Assembly (NCBI GenBank): GCA_900549135.1
Contig: URNI01000099.1
Location: forward strand, 1-6,974
DNA from: an uncultured Collinsella sp.
Lineage (GTDB): Bacteria; Actinomycetota; Coriobacteriia; Coriobacteriales; Coriobacteriaceae
DNA length: 6,974 nt
Reading direction: 5' to 3'
This document shows, one piece after another, positions 1-5,155 of this stretch (position 1 is its first letter; the number at the start of each line of letters is the position of its first letter). Below the pieces are notes generated by a model, which did no database searches, had not been told where the DNA came from, and saw only the letters and a program-made list of their open reading frames with translations. The translations under genes and the position numbers were made by a program.

Positions 1-233
1 GTCACGTGCTCCAGCAGATGGCAAAGCTCGGTCTGGCCCATGCAGTCCTGGAACTCGCGACCGGAATCACCCAGGCACAGGTGCTTGGCAATCGCCGGCA
101 CCAGGTAATACACGCGCGCCGTGGCCTCGATGTCCTCCGAGGTCATGAGCGGCATGCCGGGGTTCACCAGCACATGCGCGCAGATCTTGTCCTCGCTGAC
201 GGTGACCTTAAGGATGTTGAACAGGCCTGCCAT
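1..233 (-). CDS. Conserved hypothetical protein, N-terminal 77 residues (gene runs off the left edge)
   Basis: Only the first 77 codons are present and the 3' part lies outside the window. The start ATG at 233-231 is preceded on the minus strand by AGGGGAGAG with a short spacer, and the gene begins 24 nt after the stop of the CorC-type gene, so the two are very probably one transcript. The visible protein is soluble, with no signal peptide or membrane segment. It begins MAGLFNILKVTVSEDKI, has a VNPGMP motif near residues 25-30, then a segment DIEATARVYYLVPAIAKHLC and finally a LLEHV motif at the cut edge. That ending faintly recalls the small N-terminal domain of cyanophycin-synthetase-like proteins, which also carry an EHV/EH motif, but I see too little to assign it. 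The function is unknown. The reading frame itself is well supported by its RBS and spacing. Confidence 0.7.
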   Translation of the reverse strand, partial: MAGLFNILKVTVSEDKICAHVLVNPGMPLMTSEDIEATARVYYLVPAIAKHLCLGDSGREFQDCMGQTELCHLLEHV

Positions 234-257
234 AACTCTCCCCTACTCTTCCTTGTC

Positions 258-1631
258 CTACTCGTCGCCGTCGTGCGGATTCGCGGAACCCGCACCCGAC
301 GCCGCCGGCTTCTCTGCCGAAGACTCGGAATCCTTCTTATCGGTTTCGGCCGGAGCGATCACGCGAATGAGCGAGATGCGCTGGCCACGCATCGACTGCA
401 CCTTGAACTTGTACCCCGCAACCTCAAATACCTCTCCGATGTCGGGCACCGAGTCGCAAAGCTCCAAAATCCAGCCGGCGATGGTCTCATAATCATCGCT
501 TTCCTCGAGCGGCCAACCAAGCTCAATCGCGTCATCGCACGAAAAACGCCCATCAACGAGCCACTCGCGGCGCGAAAGGCGCGTGAGATACTTGTTGTCG
601 GGGTCGAACTCGTCCTCGATCTCGCCGACGATCTCCTCGACGATGTCCTCGATGGTGATAATGCCGGCCGTGCCGCCGTACTCGTCCACGACCACCACGA
701 TCTGGTCGTGCGAGGTCTGCATCTCGGACAGCAGCGGCAGGATGTCCTTGGTGTCGGGCACAAAGGTGGCGTCGCGCAAAAAGCCGGCGATGGGCTGGTC
801 GCCCTTGCCGTCGAGCGCGGGCTGAATCAGGTCCTTGATGTGCGCGATGCCGGCGACGTTGTCGGGATCCTCGTGATAGACGGGGATGCGGCTAAAGCCG
901 GTCTGGCGCATGGTGGACAGCACGTCGGCGACCGTCTCGTCGTCCTCGCACATGGTGGTGTCCACGCGCGGCACCATGACCTCGCGGGCAACGGTGTCGC
1001 CCAGGTCGAAGATCTCGTGGATCATGCGCTTTTCCTCGTCGAGCAGGTCGTCCTGCTCCGAGACCATGTACTTGATCTCTTCTTCCGAGACGTTCTGACG
1101 GTCGTCGGCACTCTTGATGCGCAGGATGCGGGCCAGGCCATCGGAGCAAGCGCCGGTCAGCCACACGAGCGGACGAGCGATCTTTTGGAAAAACGACAAC
1201 GGCCCCACGACCTGCTTGGACACGCCTTCGGCGTTGGCCAGGCCGATGCGCTTGGGCACAAGCTCGCCGATCACGATGGACACGAAGGCGACCGCGACGG
1301 TGATGATGACCGGCGCCAGGCCGCGCGCGATGGCGGAGAGCGGCGCGATGCCAAAGCTCATGAGCCACGTGGCGAGCGGGTCGGACAGACTCGTCGAGGC
1401 GACGGCGGACGAGGCGAAGCCCACGAGCGTGATGGCGACCTGGATGGTGGCGAGCAGCTGGTCGGAGTCGGCAGCCAGCTTAATGGCACGCTCGGCGCGC
1501 TTGTCGCCTTCCTCGGCCTCGTGCTCCAGCACGGCGCGCTTGGCCGTGGTGAGCGCCATCTCGGACATAGAGAAGTAGCCGTTGATGAGGGTCAAAACGA
1601 GGGTGGTGATAAGGGAGATGGTTATGTCCAT
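258..1631 (-). CDS. CNNM/CorC (HlyC/TlyC-type) membrane protein with DUF21, CBS pair and CorC_HlyC domains
   Basis: This 457-residue protein has the full family architecture. The N-terminal DUF21/CNNM membrane domain covers about residues 1-180, with hydrophobic segments near 4-26, 60-82, 102-124 and 143-160 and the signatures NGYFSMSEMAL (17-27) and GELVPKR (122-128). A tandem CBS pair follows: the first from EVMVPR (217-222) to about 275, the second about 281-338, ending in VVDEYGGTAGIITIEDIVEEI. A CorC_HlyC C-terminal domain covers about 350-427, then an acidic, Ser/Ala-rich tail. Family members are inner-membrane proteins tied to Mg2+ (or Na+/Mg2+) and Co2+ homeostasis, and the CBS pair usually binds an adenine nucleotide. 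The name 'hemolysin' is historical and nothing here shows cytolytic activity. The length is normal and no frameshift is seen. No in-frame ATG, GTG or TTG lies just upstream of the chosen ATG, although the best SD (GGAGGT) is unusually far from it. It is probably co-transcribed with the 24-nt-distant downstream gene. Confidence 0.95.
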   Translation of the reverse strand: MDITISLITTLVLTLINGYFSMSEMALTTAKRAVLEHEAEEGDKRAERAIKLAADSDQLLATIQVAITLVGFASSAVASTSLSDPLATWLMSFGIAPLSAIARGLAPVIITVAVAFVSIVIGELVPKRIGLANAEGVSKQVVGPLSFFQKIARPLVWLTGACSDGLARILRIKSADDRQNVSEEEIKYMVSEQDDLLDEEKRMIHEIFDLGDTVAREVMVPRVDTTMCEDDETVADVLSTMRQTGFSRIPVYHEDPDNVAGIAHIKDLIQPALDGKGDQPIAGFLRDATFVPDTKDILPLLSEMQTSHDQIVVVVDEYGGTAGIITIEDIVEEIVGEIEDEFDPDNKYLTRLSRREWLVDGRFSCDDAIELGWPLEESDDYETIAGWILELCDSVPDIGEVFEVAGYKFKVQSMRGQRISLIRVIAPAETDKKDSESSAEKPAASGAGSANPHDGDE

Positions 1632-1651
1632 CGGGAGTTTCTCGAACCTCC
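1632..1651 (-). promoter_or_regulatory. Distant Shine-Dalgarno of the CorC-type gene, partly in a small hairpin
   Basis: On the minus strand the only good SD, GGAGGT (plus 1651-1646), lies 14 nt from the ATG instead of the usual 5-10. The bases between include CTCC, which can pair with the SD's GGAG (1648-1651 with 1634-1637), extended by two A-T pairs around a CGAG loop. This could lower initiation, or a weak GAG nearer the start may be used. The stem is short, so the structural part is tentative. Confidence 0.35.
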
Positions 1652-1705
1652 AAGATTCGGGACGTCAGGTCAAAACGTTGATGACGGATAGGGCAGTTGC
1701 ACCCG

Positions 1706-1727
1706 GCGGGCGCCCGAACGGGCCCGC
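1706..1727. repeat. GC-rich hairpin between the two minus-strand 'hemolysin' family genes
   Basis: GCGGG (1706-1710) pairs with CCCGC (1723-1727) and, after a 2-nt bulge, CCC (1713-1715) pairs with GGG (1720-1722) around a GAAC loop. It lies 18 nt downstream of the hemolysin III stop codon. No T-run follows on either strand, so it is not a standard intrinsic terminator. It may stabilise or attenuate read-through into the CorC-type gene. The remaining part of this 113-nt gap holds a TTGACC sequence but no matching -10 box. Confidence 0.4.
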
Positions 1728-1744
1728 GAGCGCAGGCGTGGTCG

Positions 1745-2428
1745 CTAGATTACGAAGAGGATCACCGCCATGAACTGGAAGATGCTGCCGGCGAGTACCC
1801 ACAGGTGAAACACGCTGTGAAGATAGCGCACGTTTTTGGCGATATAGAACGGCACGCCCGCGGTGTAGCACACGCCGCCGACGGCGAGCAGGGCAAGTGC
1901 CACGGGGTTGAGCAGCGCCACAAGTTCAGGCAGCTTAAAGACAACGAGCCAGCCCATCAGCAGGTAGACCAGGCCGCTTACCCAGTGCGGTTGACGCTCG
2001 CGTAGGAAGCACTCGAGGGCGATGCCGATGATGGCGATGGCCCATACGGCAAAGAACAGCACAGCGCCGCCGTCGTTTGCGAGCGTGATGAGGCAAAACG
2101 GCGTATAGCTGCCGGCTATGAGCAGGTAGATGCAACTGTGATCGATGATGCGAAACACGCGCTTGGCGCGCGCGGGCTGAATCGCGTGGTAGAGCGTGGA
2201 GGCTAGGTATTCGAGGATAATGCTGACGCCATAGACAATTGCCGCGGCCATGTGGGCCGGGCCTCCGCCGCGCAGGGCGGCGAATACGATCAGGAGCACC
2301 AGACCCGCGATACCCAGCAGGCAGCCGACACCATGGGTGACGGAGTTCATGATCTCCTCACCCACCGTGTAGTGTGGAACGGCCGCGGTCTTGGGTCGCG
2401 GCTTAGAACTGTCGCTCGAATCGGACAT
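1745..2428 (-). CDS. Hemolysin III family (TrhA/YqfA-like, PAQR superfamily) membrane protein
   Basis: This is a 227-residue multi-pass membrane protein of the usual length for bacterial hemolysin III/PAQR homologues, with about seven hydrophobic segments after a Ser/Lys/Pro-rich cytosolic tail of about 20 residues. Family signatures appear in order: EEIMNSVTHGVG (24-35), EYLASTLYH (73-81), DHSCIYLLIAGSYTPF (96-111), VGGVCYTAGVPFY (183-195) and HSVFHLWVLAGS (204-215). The residues that form the zinc site in PAQR proteins, Ser77, His81, Asp96, His204 and His208, are all present. Bacterial relatives have been linked to membrane-lipid or membrane-energetics homeostasis. True haemolysis has been claimed only for a few and is not implied here. 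The ATG at 2428 is preferred over a TTG at 2446, because the SD GGAGG overlaps that TTG. The gene is divergent from the hydrolase and lies 113 nt upstream of the CorC-type gene, with which it may be co-transcribed. Confidence 0.94.
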   Translation of the reverse strand: MSDSSDSSKPRPKTAAVPHYTVGEEIMNSVTHGVGCLLGIAGLVLLIVFAALRGGGPAHMAAAIVYGVSIILEYLASTLYHAIQPARAKRVFRIIDHSCIYLLIAGSYTPFCLITLANDGGAVLFFAVWAIAIIGIALECFLRERQPHWVSGLVYLLMGWLVVFKLPELVALLNPVALALLAVGGVCYTAGVPFYIAKNVRYLHSVFHLWVLAGSIFQFMAVILFVI

Positions 2429-2439
2429 GCCGGTTACAT

Positions 2440-2444
2440 CCTCC
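2440..2444 (-). promoter_or_regulatory. Shine-Dalgarno that decides the hemolysin III start
   Basis: GGAGG on the minus strand ends 11 nt before ATG 2428 and physically overlaps the in-frame TTG at 2446-2444. The TTG therefore cannot use it, which makes the shorter 227-residue form the likely protein. Confidence 0.65.
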
Positions 2445-2463
2445 AACGTAAAGAGTTCTCAAC

Positions 2464-2493
2464 ACTATATCAAAGCGTCTAGGTACGTGCGAA
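2464..2493 (-). promoter_or_regulatory. Probable promoter of the hemolysin III gene
   Basis: On the minus strand an extended -10 element TG-A-TATAGT (hexamer at plus 2469-2464) is preceded after 18 nt by TTCGCA (plus 2493-2488), a 4/6 match to the -35 consensus. It would start transcription about 30 nt upstream of the ATG. The -35 half lies inside an imperfect palindrome, GTGC-GAAATTT-GCAC (2487-2501). Confidence 0.5.
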
Positions 2494-2501
2494 ATTTGCA
2501 C
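2487..2501. promoter_or_regulatory. Imperfect palindrome over the hemolysin III -35 region, flanked by TACGTG repeats
   Basis: GTGC (2487-2490) and GCAC (2498-2501) are inverted around GAAATTT. The hexamer TACGTG occurs at 2484-2489 and again at 2504-2509, exactly 20 bp apart. The position on the -35 box would suit a repressor or other regulator, but the arms are short and could be chance. Confidence 0.3.
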
Positions 2502-2535
2502 CATACGTGACCCTTTGTTTACCCATTCTTTGCTT

Positions 2536-2549
2536 GTTGACGCATCAAC
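2536..2549. promoter_or_regulatory. Putative operator 1 of the hydrolase gene (GTTGAYGYATYAAC)
   Basis: GTTGACGCATCAAC is a perfect 5-bp inverted repeat (GTTGA/TCAAC) around CGCA. It overlaps the -35 hexamer TTGACG of the hydrolase promoter. A near-identical copy lies 45 bp downstream. Size and symmetry suit a dimeric MarR- or TetR-type repressor. No regulator gene is in the window. Confidence 0.6.
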
Positions 2550-2565
2550 GGCGAACGTCCATAAT
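2537..2565 (+). promoter_or_regulatory. Sigma-70-type promoter of the hydrolase gene
   Basis: TTGACG (2537-2542) and CATAAT (2560-2565) are separated by exactly 17 bp, each matching the consensus at five of six positions. Transcription would begin near 2572, giving a leader of about 43 nt that contains the second operator and the SD AGGAG (2602-2606), 8 nt before ATG 2615. Confidence 0.8.
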
Positions 2566-2580
2566 GCGCTTGCATTAAAT

Positions 2581-2594
2581 GTTGATGTATTAAC
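2581..2594. promoter_or_regulatory. Putative operator 2 of the hydrolase gene (GTTGAYGYATYAAC)
   Basis: GTTGATGTATTAAC differs from operator 1 only by three C/T transitions and keeps the inverted GTTGA/TTAAC arms with one mismatch. It lies about 10-23 bp downstream of the predicted transcription start, a classic roadblock or looping position. The pair brackets the promoter with a centre-to-centre distance of 45 bp. Confidence 0.55.
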
Positions 2595-2614
2595 ATCTTA
2601 TAGGAGAATACCGC

Positions 2615-3580
2615 ATGGCTCAAAACGCACGTTCCCATCGAAAGCTCAAGATAGCCGGCGTCGTTGCGCTGGTGCTCGTTGTCGCGCTGCTGGGGTTTGC
2701 CGGCAACTTCTTGTTCGACTTTGCCCTGAACCCCCAAGCGCCGTACACCATGAAGATGATGCAGGATGGCAAGGACGCCGAAAAGGGCGAGCAGATGGAC
2801 GCCGAGGAGGGCGAGGCACGGGCGTGGTTTAAGGAAAACCGCGAGAGCAGCAGCCTCACCGCGAACGACGGAACCGAGCTTGCCGCCTGGTATTTTGCTG
2901 CGTCGGAGAGCACGCACGACTACGCCGTCTGCCTGCATGGATATACCAACGAGCCCATCGGTATGGCCCGATACGTCAAGCGATTCCACGACCGCGGCAT
3001 GAACGTACTCGCACCCGCCGCACGCGCCCACGAGCGCTCCGGCGGCGACTATATCGGCATGGGCTGGCCCGAGCGGCTCGATGTCGTCGCATGGATCGAG
3101 CGAATCGTTCAGGCTGACCCCGAGGCGCGCATCCTGGTCTTTGGCGAGTCGATGGGTGCGGCAACCGCCATGAACGTCGCGGGGGAACCTCTGCCCGCAA
3201 ACGTGAAATGCATTATCGAGGACTGCGGTTATACGAGTGTTTGGGACGAGTTTTCTCTGCAGCTCAAGGACGTGTTCGGCCTGCCCAGCTTTCCCTTGCT
3301 CGATGTAGCAAACTTGGTGTGCAACGTGCGCGCGGGCTACGACTTTCATAAGGCGAGCAGTGTGGAGCAACTCAAACACGCGACGGTTCCCATGCTGTTT
3401 ATCCACGGCGACCAGGACACTTTTGTGCCGTACGATATGCTCGACCAAAACTACGACGCGTGCGCCAGCAAGGTCAAGCAAAAGCTCACCATCCATGGCG
3501 CCACCCACGCCAAGAGCGCGCAGGTCGACCCCGAACTCTACTGGAACACGGTCGACAACTTCCTCGACGAGTATTTTTAG
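2615..3580 (+). CDS. Membrane-anchored alpha/beta hydrolase (serine hydrolase)
   Basis: The 321-residue protein begins with a basic stretch (RSHRKLK, 6-12) and one hydrophobic segment (about 13-35) with no lipobox cysteine or obvious cleavage site. It is therefore most likely a signal-anchored enzyme with its catalytic domain outside the membrane. The alpha/beta-hydrolase core follows: oxyanion motif LHGY (107-110), nucleophile elbow GESMG with Ser179, acid HGDQD with Asp268, and His298 in GATH, a complete triad in the right order. DYIGMGWPERLD (145-156) is typical of the YqkD-like/S9-related hydrolases common in Firmicutes and Actinobacteria. The usual PDxRGHG stretch reads APAARAHER here, without the Asp. 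An esterase or peptidase acting on small substrates is the likely role, but the substrate cannot be read from sequence. The gene is monocistronic: its own promoter with twin operators lies upstream and a strong terminator downstream. Confidence 0.93.
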   Translation: MAQNARSHRKLKIAGVVALVLVVALLGFAGNFLFDFALNPQAPYTMKMMQDGKDAEKGEQMDAEEGEARAWFKENRESSSLTANDGTELAAWYFAASESTHDYAVCLHGYTNEPIGMARYVKRFHDRGMNVLAPAARAHERSGGDYIGMGWPERLDVVAWIERIVQADPEARILVFGESMGAATAMNVAGEPLPANVKCIIEDCGYTSVWDEFSLQLKDVFGLPSFPLLDVANLVCNVRAGYDFHKASSVEQLKHATVPMLFIHGDQDTFVPYDMLDQNYDACASKVKQKLTIHGATHAKSAQVDPELYWNTVDNFLDEYF

Positions 3581-3657
3581 GCAAAAAGCAACGTCTGGGG
3601 TTTTGTTGCCAAAAACGGTTTGTGGTCGGCGGGATTCGATTTTTCGCCGCACTTCCA
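3581..3657. other. Unassigned GT-rich spacer between the hydrolase stop and the terminator
   Basis: This 77-nt stretch has no supported reading frame. It contains a small hairpin, TTTTG-TTGC-CAAAA (3601-3614), and a CGGCG/CGCCG inverted pair (3627-3631 and 3645-3649) around an AT-rich loop. Its composition differs from the neighbouring coding DNA. It may be a decayed intergenic repeat or simply a 3' untranslated region. Confidence 0.3.
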
Positions 3658-3696
3658 AAAAGCCGCCCGTGAGCGCTGTGCTCACGGGCGGCTTTT
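3658..3696. terminator. Strong bidirectional intrinsic terminator
   Basis: A perfect 17-bp stem (3658-3674 with 3680-3696) encloses the 5-nt loop GCTGT. It is preceded by an A-tract and ends in TTTT, so both strands show a GC-rich hairpin followed by a U-run. It lies between the converging hydrolase (stop at 3580) and DUF362 gene (stop at 3744), about 80 and 50 nt away, and should end both transcripts. Confidence 0.92.
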
Positions 3697-3743
3697 GCTC
3701 AACTAACGCTACAAAGGCGCTTATTTTGTCCAATAGCTAGGCG

Positions 3744-4949
3744 CTACTTGACCTCGATGAGCTCATACTCGCTCGTGCCCAGGCCAATCTTCTCGGCGTG
3801 CGCGATGCACACGCGCCAGTCGGTGTCGGGATGCGTGATGCAGAAGGGATCCTTGGCCTGCTCGCCCTCCAGATGCTCGTGGTTGTGCTCCATCTTGGCC
3901 GCGCTATCGGTGAGCTCGGTGTTGGGCAGCGGCTCGGATGCCATGACGGCATCGGCGCAGGCCTGGTCAATGGCGACCGGGTCGAAGCTCGCGAACATGC
4001 CGATATCGTTGACGATAGGCGTGTCGTTTTCGGGATGGCAATCGCAGTTGGGGCTGATATCCATAGCCAGCGAAATGTGGAAGCTGGGACGATCCTGGAC
4101 GACGGCCTTGGTGTACTCGGCGATCTTGCAGTTGAGCACGTCGGCCGCGGCCTCATAGCCGGGCTTGATGCAGTCCTGGTTGCATGCCGCAATGCAGCGT
4201 CCGCAGCCCACGCAGCGATCGTGGTCGATGGCAGCCACGTGCACCGTGCGAGTGTTGCCGTTGGCAAGCTCGCGCTCGCGGGTATCGTCAAACGAGATGG
4301 CGTTGTGCGCGCAGATCTTTTCGCAGGCACGGCAGCCAACGCAGTGCTCGGTCGCGACGTTCGGCTTGCCGGCGGCATGCTGCTCCATCTTGCCGGCGCG
4401 ACTGCCGCCGCCCATGCCCAGGTTCTTCATGGCACCGCCAAAACCGGCCTGCTCATGACCCTTAAAGTGGGTGAGGCTGATCACGATATCGGCATCCATG
4501 AGCGCCTGACCGATCTTGGCCTCGTGCACGTACTCGCCGCCCTCGACCGGGACGAGCGCCTCGTCGGTGCCCTTGAGGCCGTCGGCAATGATGATCTGGC
4601 AACCCGTGGCATACGGGGTAAAGCCGTTCTGGTAGGCGGTGTCGATGTGCTCGAGCGCGTTTTTGCGGCTACCGACATAGAGCGTGTTGCAGTCGGTGAG
4701 GAAGGGCTTGCCGCCCAGCTCCTTCACGACGTCTGCAACGGCGCGGGCGTAATTGGGGCGCAAAAAGCTCAGGTTGCCCAGCTCGCCAAAGTGAATCTTG
4801 ATAGCGACGAACTTGTTCTCAAAGTCGATCTGCTCAATTCCGGCGTGACGGATGAGGCGCTTGAGCTTGTCGAGCTGGCTCTCGCGAGCATGCGTGCGTA
4901 GGTTGGTGAAGTACACCTTGGCGGGTGCTGCGGGTGCAGTTGCGGTCAT
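3744..4949 (-). CDS. DUF362 domain protein with two [4Fe-4S] clusters
   Basis: This 401-residue protein is predicted to be cytoplasmic, with no signal peptide or membrane helix. The N-terminal DUF362 region (about 10-195) has family features such as KIHFGELGN (51-59) and ISLTHFKGHEQAGFGGAMKNLGMG (157-180). It is interrupted by a bacterial-ferredoxin-like insertion: Cys203, 206, 209 and 213 (CVGCRACEKIC) and Cys246, 249, 252 and 256 (CVGCGRCIAAC), which should bind two [4Fe-4S] clusters. DUF362 then resumes, with DISPNCDCHPEND (Cys302, Cys304) and DPVAIDQACAD (323-333) conserved in this group. Cys260 is an extra cysteine four residues after the second cluster motif. Family members are widespread in anaerobes and probably serve in electron transfer or as redox enzymes, but the reaction is not established. 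The ATG at 4949 has the SD GAGGGG 8 nt upstream. The gene appears monocistronic, with its own promoter region and the shared terminator. Confidence 0.94.
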   Translation of the reverse strand: MTATAPAAPAKVYFTNLRTHARESQLDKLKRLIRHAGIEQIDFENKFVAIKIHFGELGNLSFLRPNYARAVADVVKELGGKPFLTDCNTLYVGSRKNALEHIDTAYQNGFTPYATGCQIIIADGLKGTDEALVPVEGGEYVHEAKIGQALMDADIVISLTHFKGHEQAGFGGAMKNLGMGGGSRAGKMEQHAAGKPNVATEHCVGCRACEKICAHNAISFDDTRERELANGNTRTVHVAAIDHDRCVGCGRCIAACNQDCIKPGYEAAADVLNCKIAEYTKAVVQDRPSFHISLAMDISPNCDCHPENDTPIVNDIGMFASFDPVAIDQACADAVMASEPLPNTELTDSAAKMEHNHEHLEGEQAKDPFCITHPDTDWRVCIAHAEKIGLGTSEYELIEVK

Positions 4950-4991
4950 AGATATATCCCCTCGGTCTATATGGCGTTACAGACATAGAGG

Positions 4992-5022
4992 ATGGTACCA
5001 GTTAAAGCAGAGTTAAAGTCAA
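4992..5022 (-). promoter_or_regulatory. Candidate promoter of the DUF362 gene
   Basis: On the minus strand TTGACT (plus 5022-5017) and an extended -10-like TG-G-TACCAT (hexamer at plus 4997-4992) are 19 nt apart, longer than the optimal 17. A weak spacing with a good extended -10 is typical of promoters that need an activator, and two direct repeats fill the spacer. The leader would be about 35 nt. Confidence 0.45.
5000..5018. promoter_or_regulatory. Two AGTTAAAG direct repeats with an 11-bp period upstream of the DUF362 gene
   Basis: AGTTAAAG occurs at 5000-5007 and 5011-5018, identical over 8 bp and starting 11 bp apart (read on the minus strand as CTTTAACT). Response regulators of the OmpR/PhoB class bind such helical-turn-spaced direct repeats, and Gram-positive PhoP sites are TTAACA-like. 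The repeats sit between the -35 and -10 elements and overlap the edge of the -35. The regulator's identity is inference. Confidence 0.45.
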
Positions 5023-5033
5023 GTACGGCACCT

Positions 5034-5060
5034 AGTCATTGGGGACAGACTTAAATGACT
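5034..5060. repeat. GGGGAC-core hairpin, unit 1
   Basis: AGTCATT (5034-5040) and AATGACT (5054-5060) form a perfect 7-bp stem around the 13-nt loop GGGGACAGACTTA. It lies between the ABC permease stop and the DUF362 promoter. Confidence 0.75.
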
Positions 5061-5065
5061 GAAAC

Positions 5066-5094
5066 CACTCATTGGGGACGGACTTAAATGAGTG
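5066..5094. repeat. GGGGAC-core hairpin, unit 2
   Basis: CACTCATT (5066-5073) and AATGAGTG (5087-5094) form an 8-bp stem around GGGGACGGACTTA. Relative to unit 1 the loop differs by one A/G transition. One stem pair is flipped (G-C to C-G) so that pairing is kept, a compensatory change that supports the structure. Confidence 0.75.
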
Positions 5095-5105
5095 CCTCGC
5101 CACCT

Positions 5106-5132
5106 GGCAGCTAGGGACGTTCCTTTCCTGCC
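5106..5132. repeat. GGGGAC-core hairpin, unit 3 (diverged core AGGGAC)
   Basis: GGCAG (5106-5110) and CTGCC (5128-5132) enclose CTAGGGACGTTCCTTTC. The core is AGGGAC instead of GGGGAC. Its left side, GGCAGCT, is shared with unit 4, suggesting that the two arose by duplication. Confidence 0.5.
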
Positions 5133-5155
5133 GGCAGCTGGGGACAGTCCTTGCC
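5133..5155. repeat. GGGGAC-core hairpin, unit 4
   Basis: GGCA (5133-5136) can pair with TGCC (5152-5155) around a loop containing GGGGACAGTCC. The local stem is only 4 bp. The same core can alternatively pair with unit 5 over 16 bp, so units 4 and 5 offer two competing folds. Confidence 0.5.

Noticed and set aside
6..1691. 561-codon open frame on the plus strand
   Set aside because: It lies antisense to the CorC-type gene, which has clear conserved domains. Its Arg/His/Asp/Val-rich translation is the usual shadow of GC-rich codon bias.
1706..1727. Intrinsic terminator after the hemolysin III gene
   Set aside because: The hairpin has a 2-nt bulge and no T-run on either strand, so termination is not supported.
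258..2428. Haemolytic virulence locus
   Set aside because: The names come from historical annotation. The sequences show CNNM/CorC and PAQR membrane-protein families and no toxin features.
2429..2446. TTG start 6 codons upstream for the hemolysin III protein
   Set aside because: The TTG overlaps the only SD, leaving no spacer, while the ATG at 2428 is suitably placed.
2519..3733. 404-codon open frame on the minus strand
   Set aside because: It is antisense to the hydrolase, which has a full catalytic triad, promoter and SD. The frame also runs through the bidirectional terminator.
3798..4901. 367-codon open frame on the plus strand
   Set aside because: It is antisense to the DUF362 gene, has no RBS or recognisable motif, and has a low-quality Ala/Gly/Val/Asp-rich composition.
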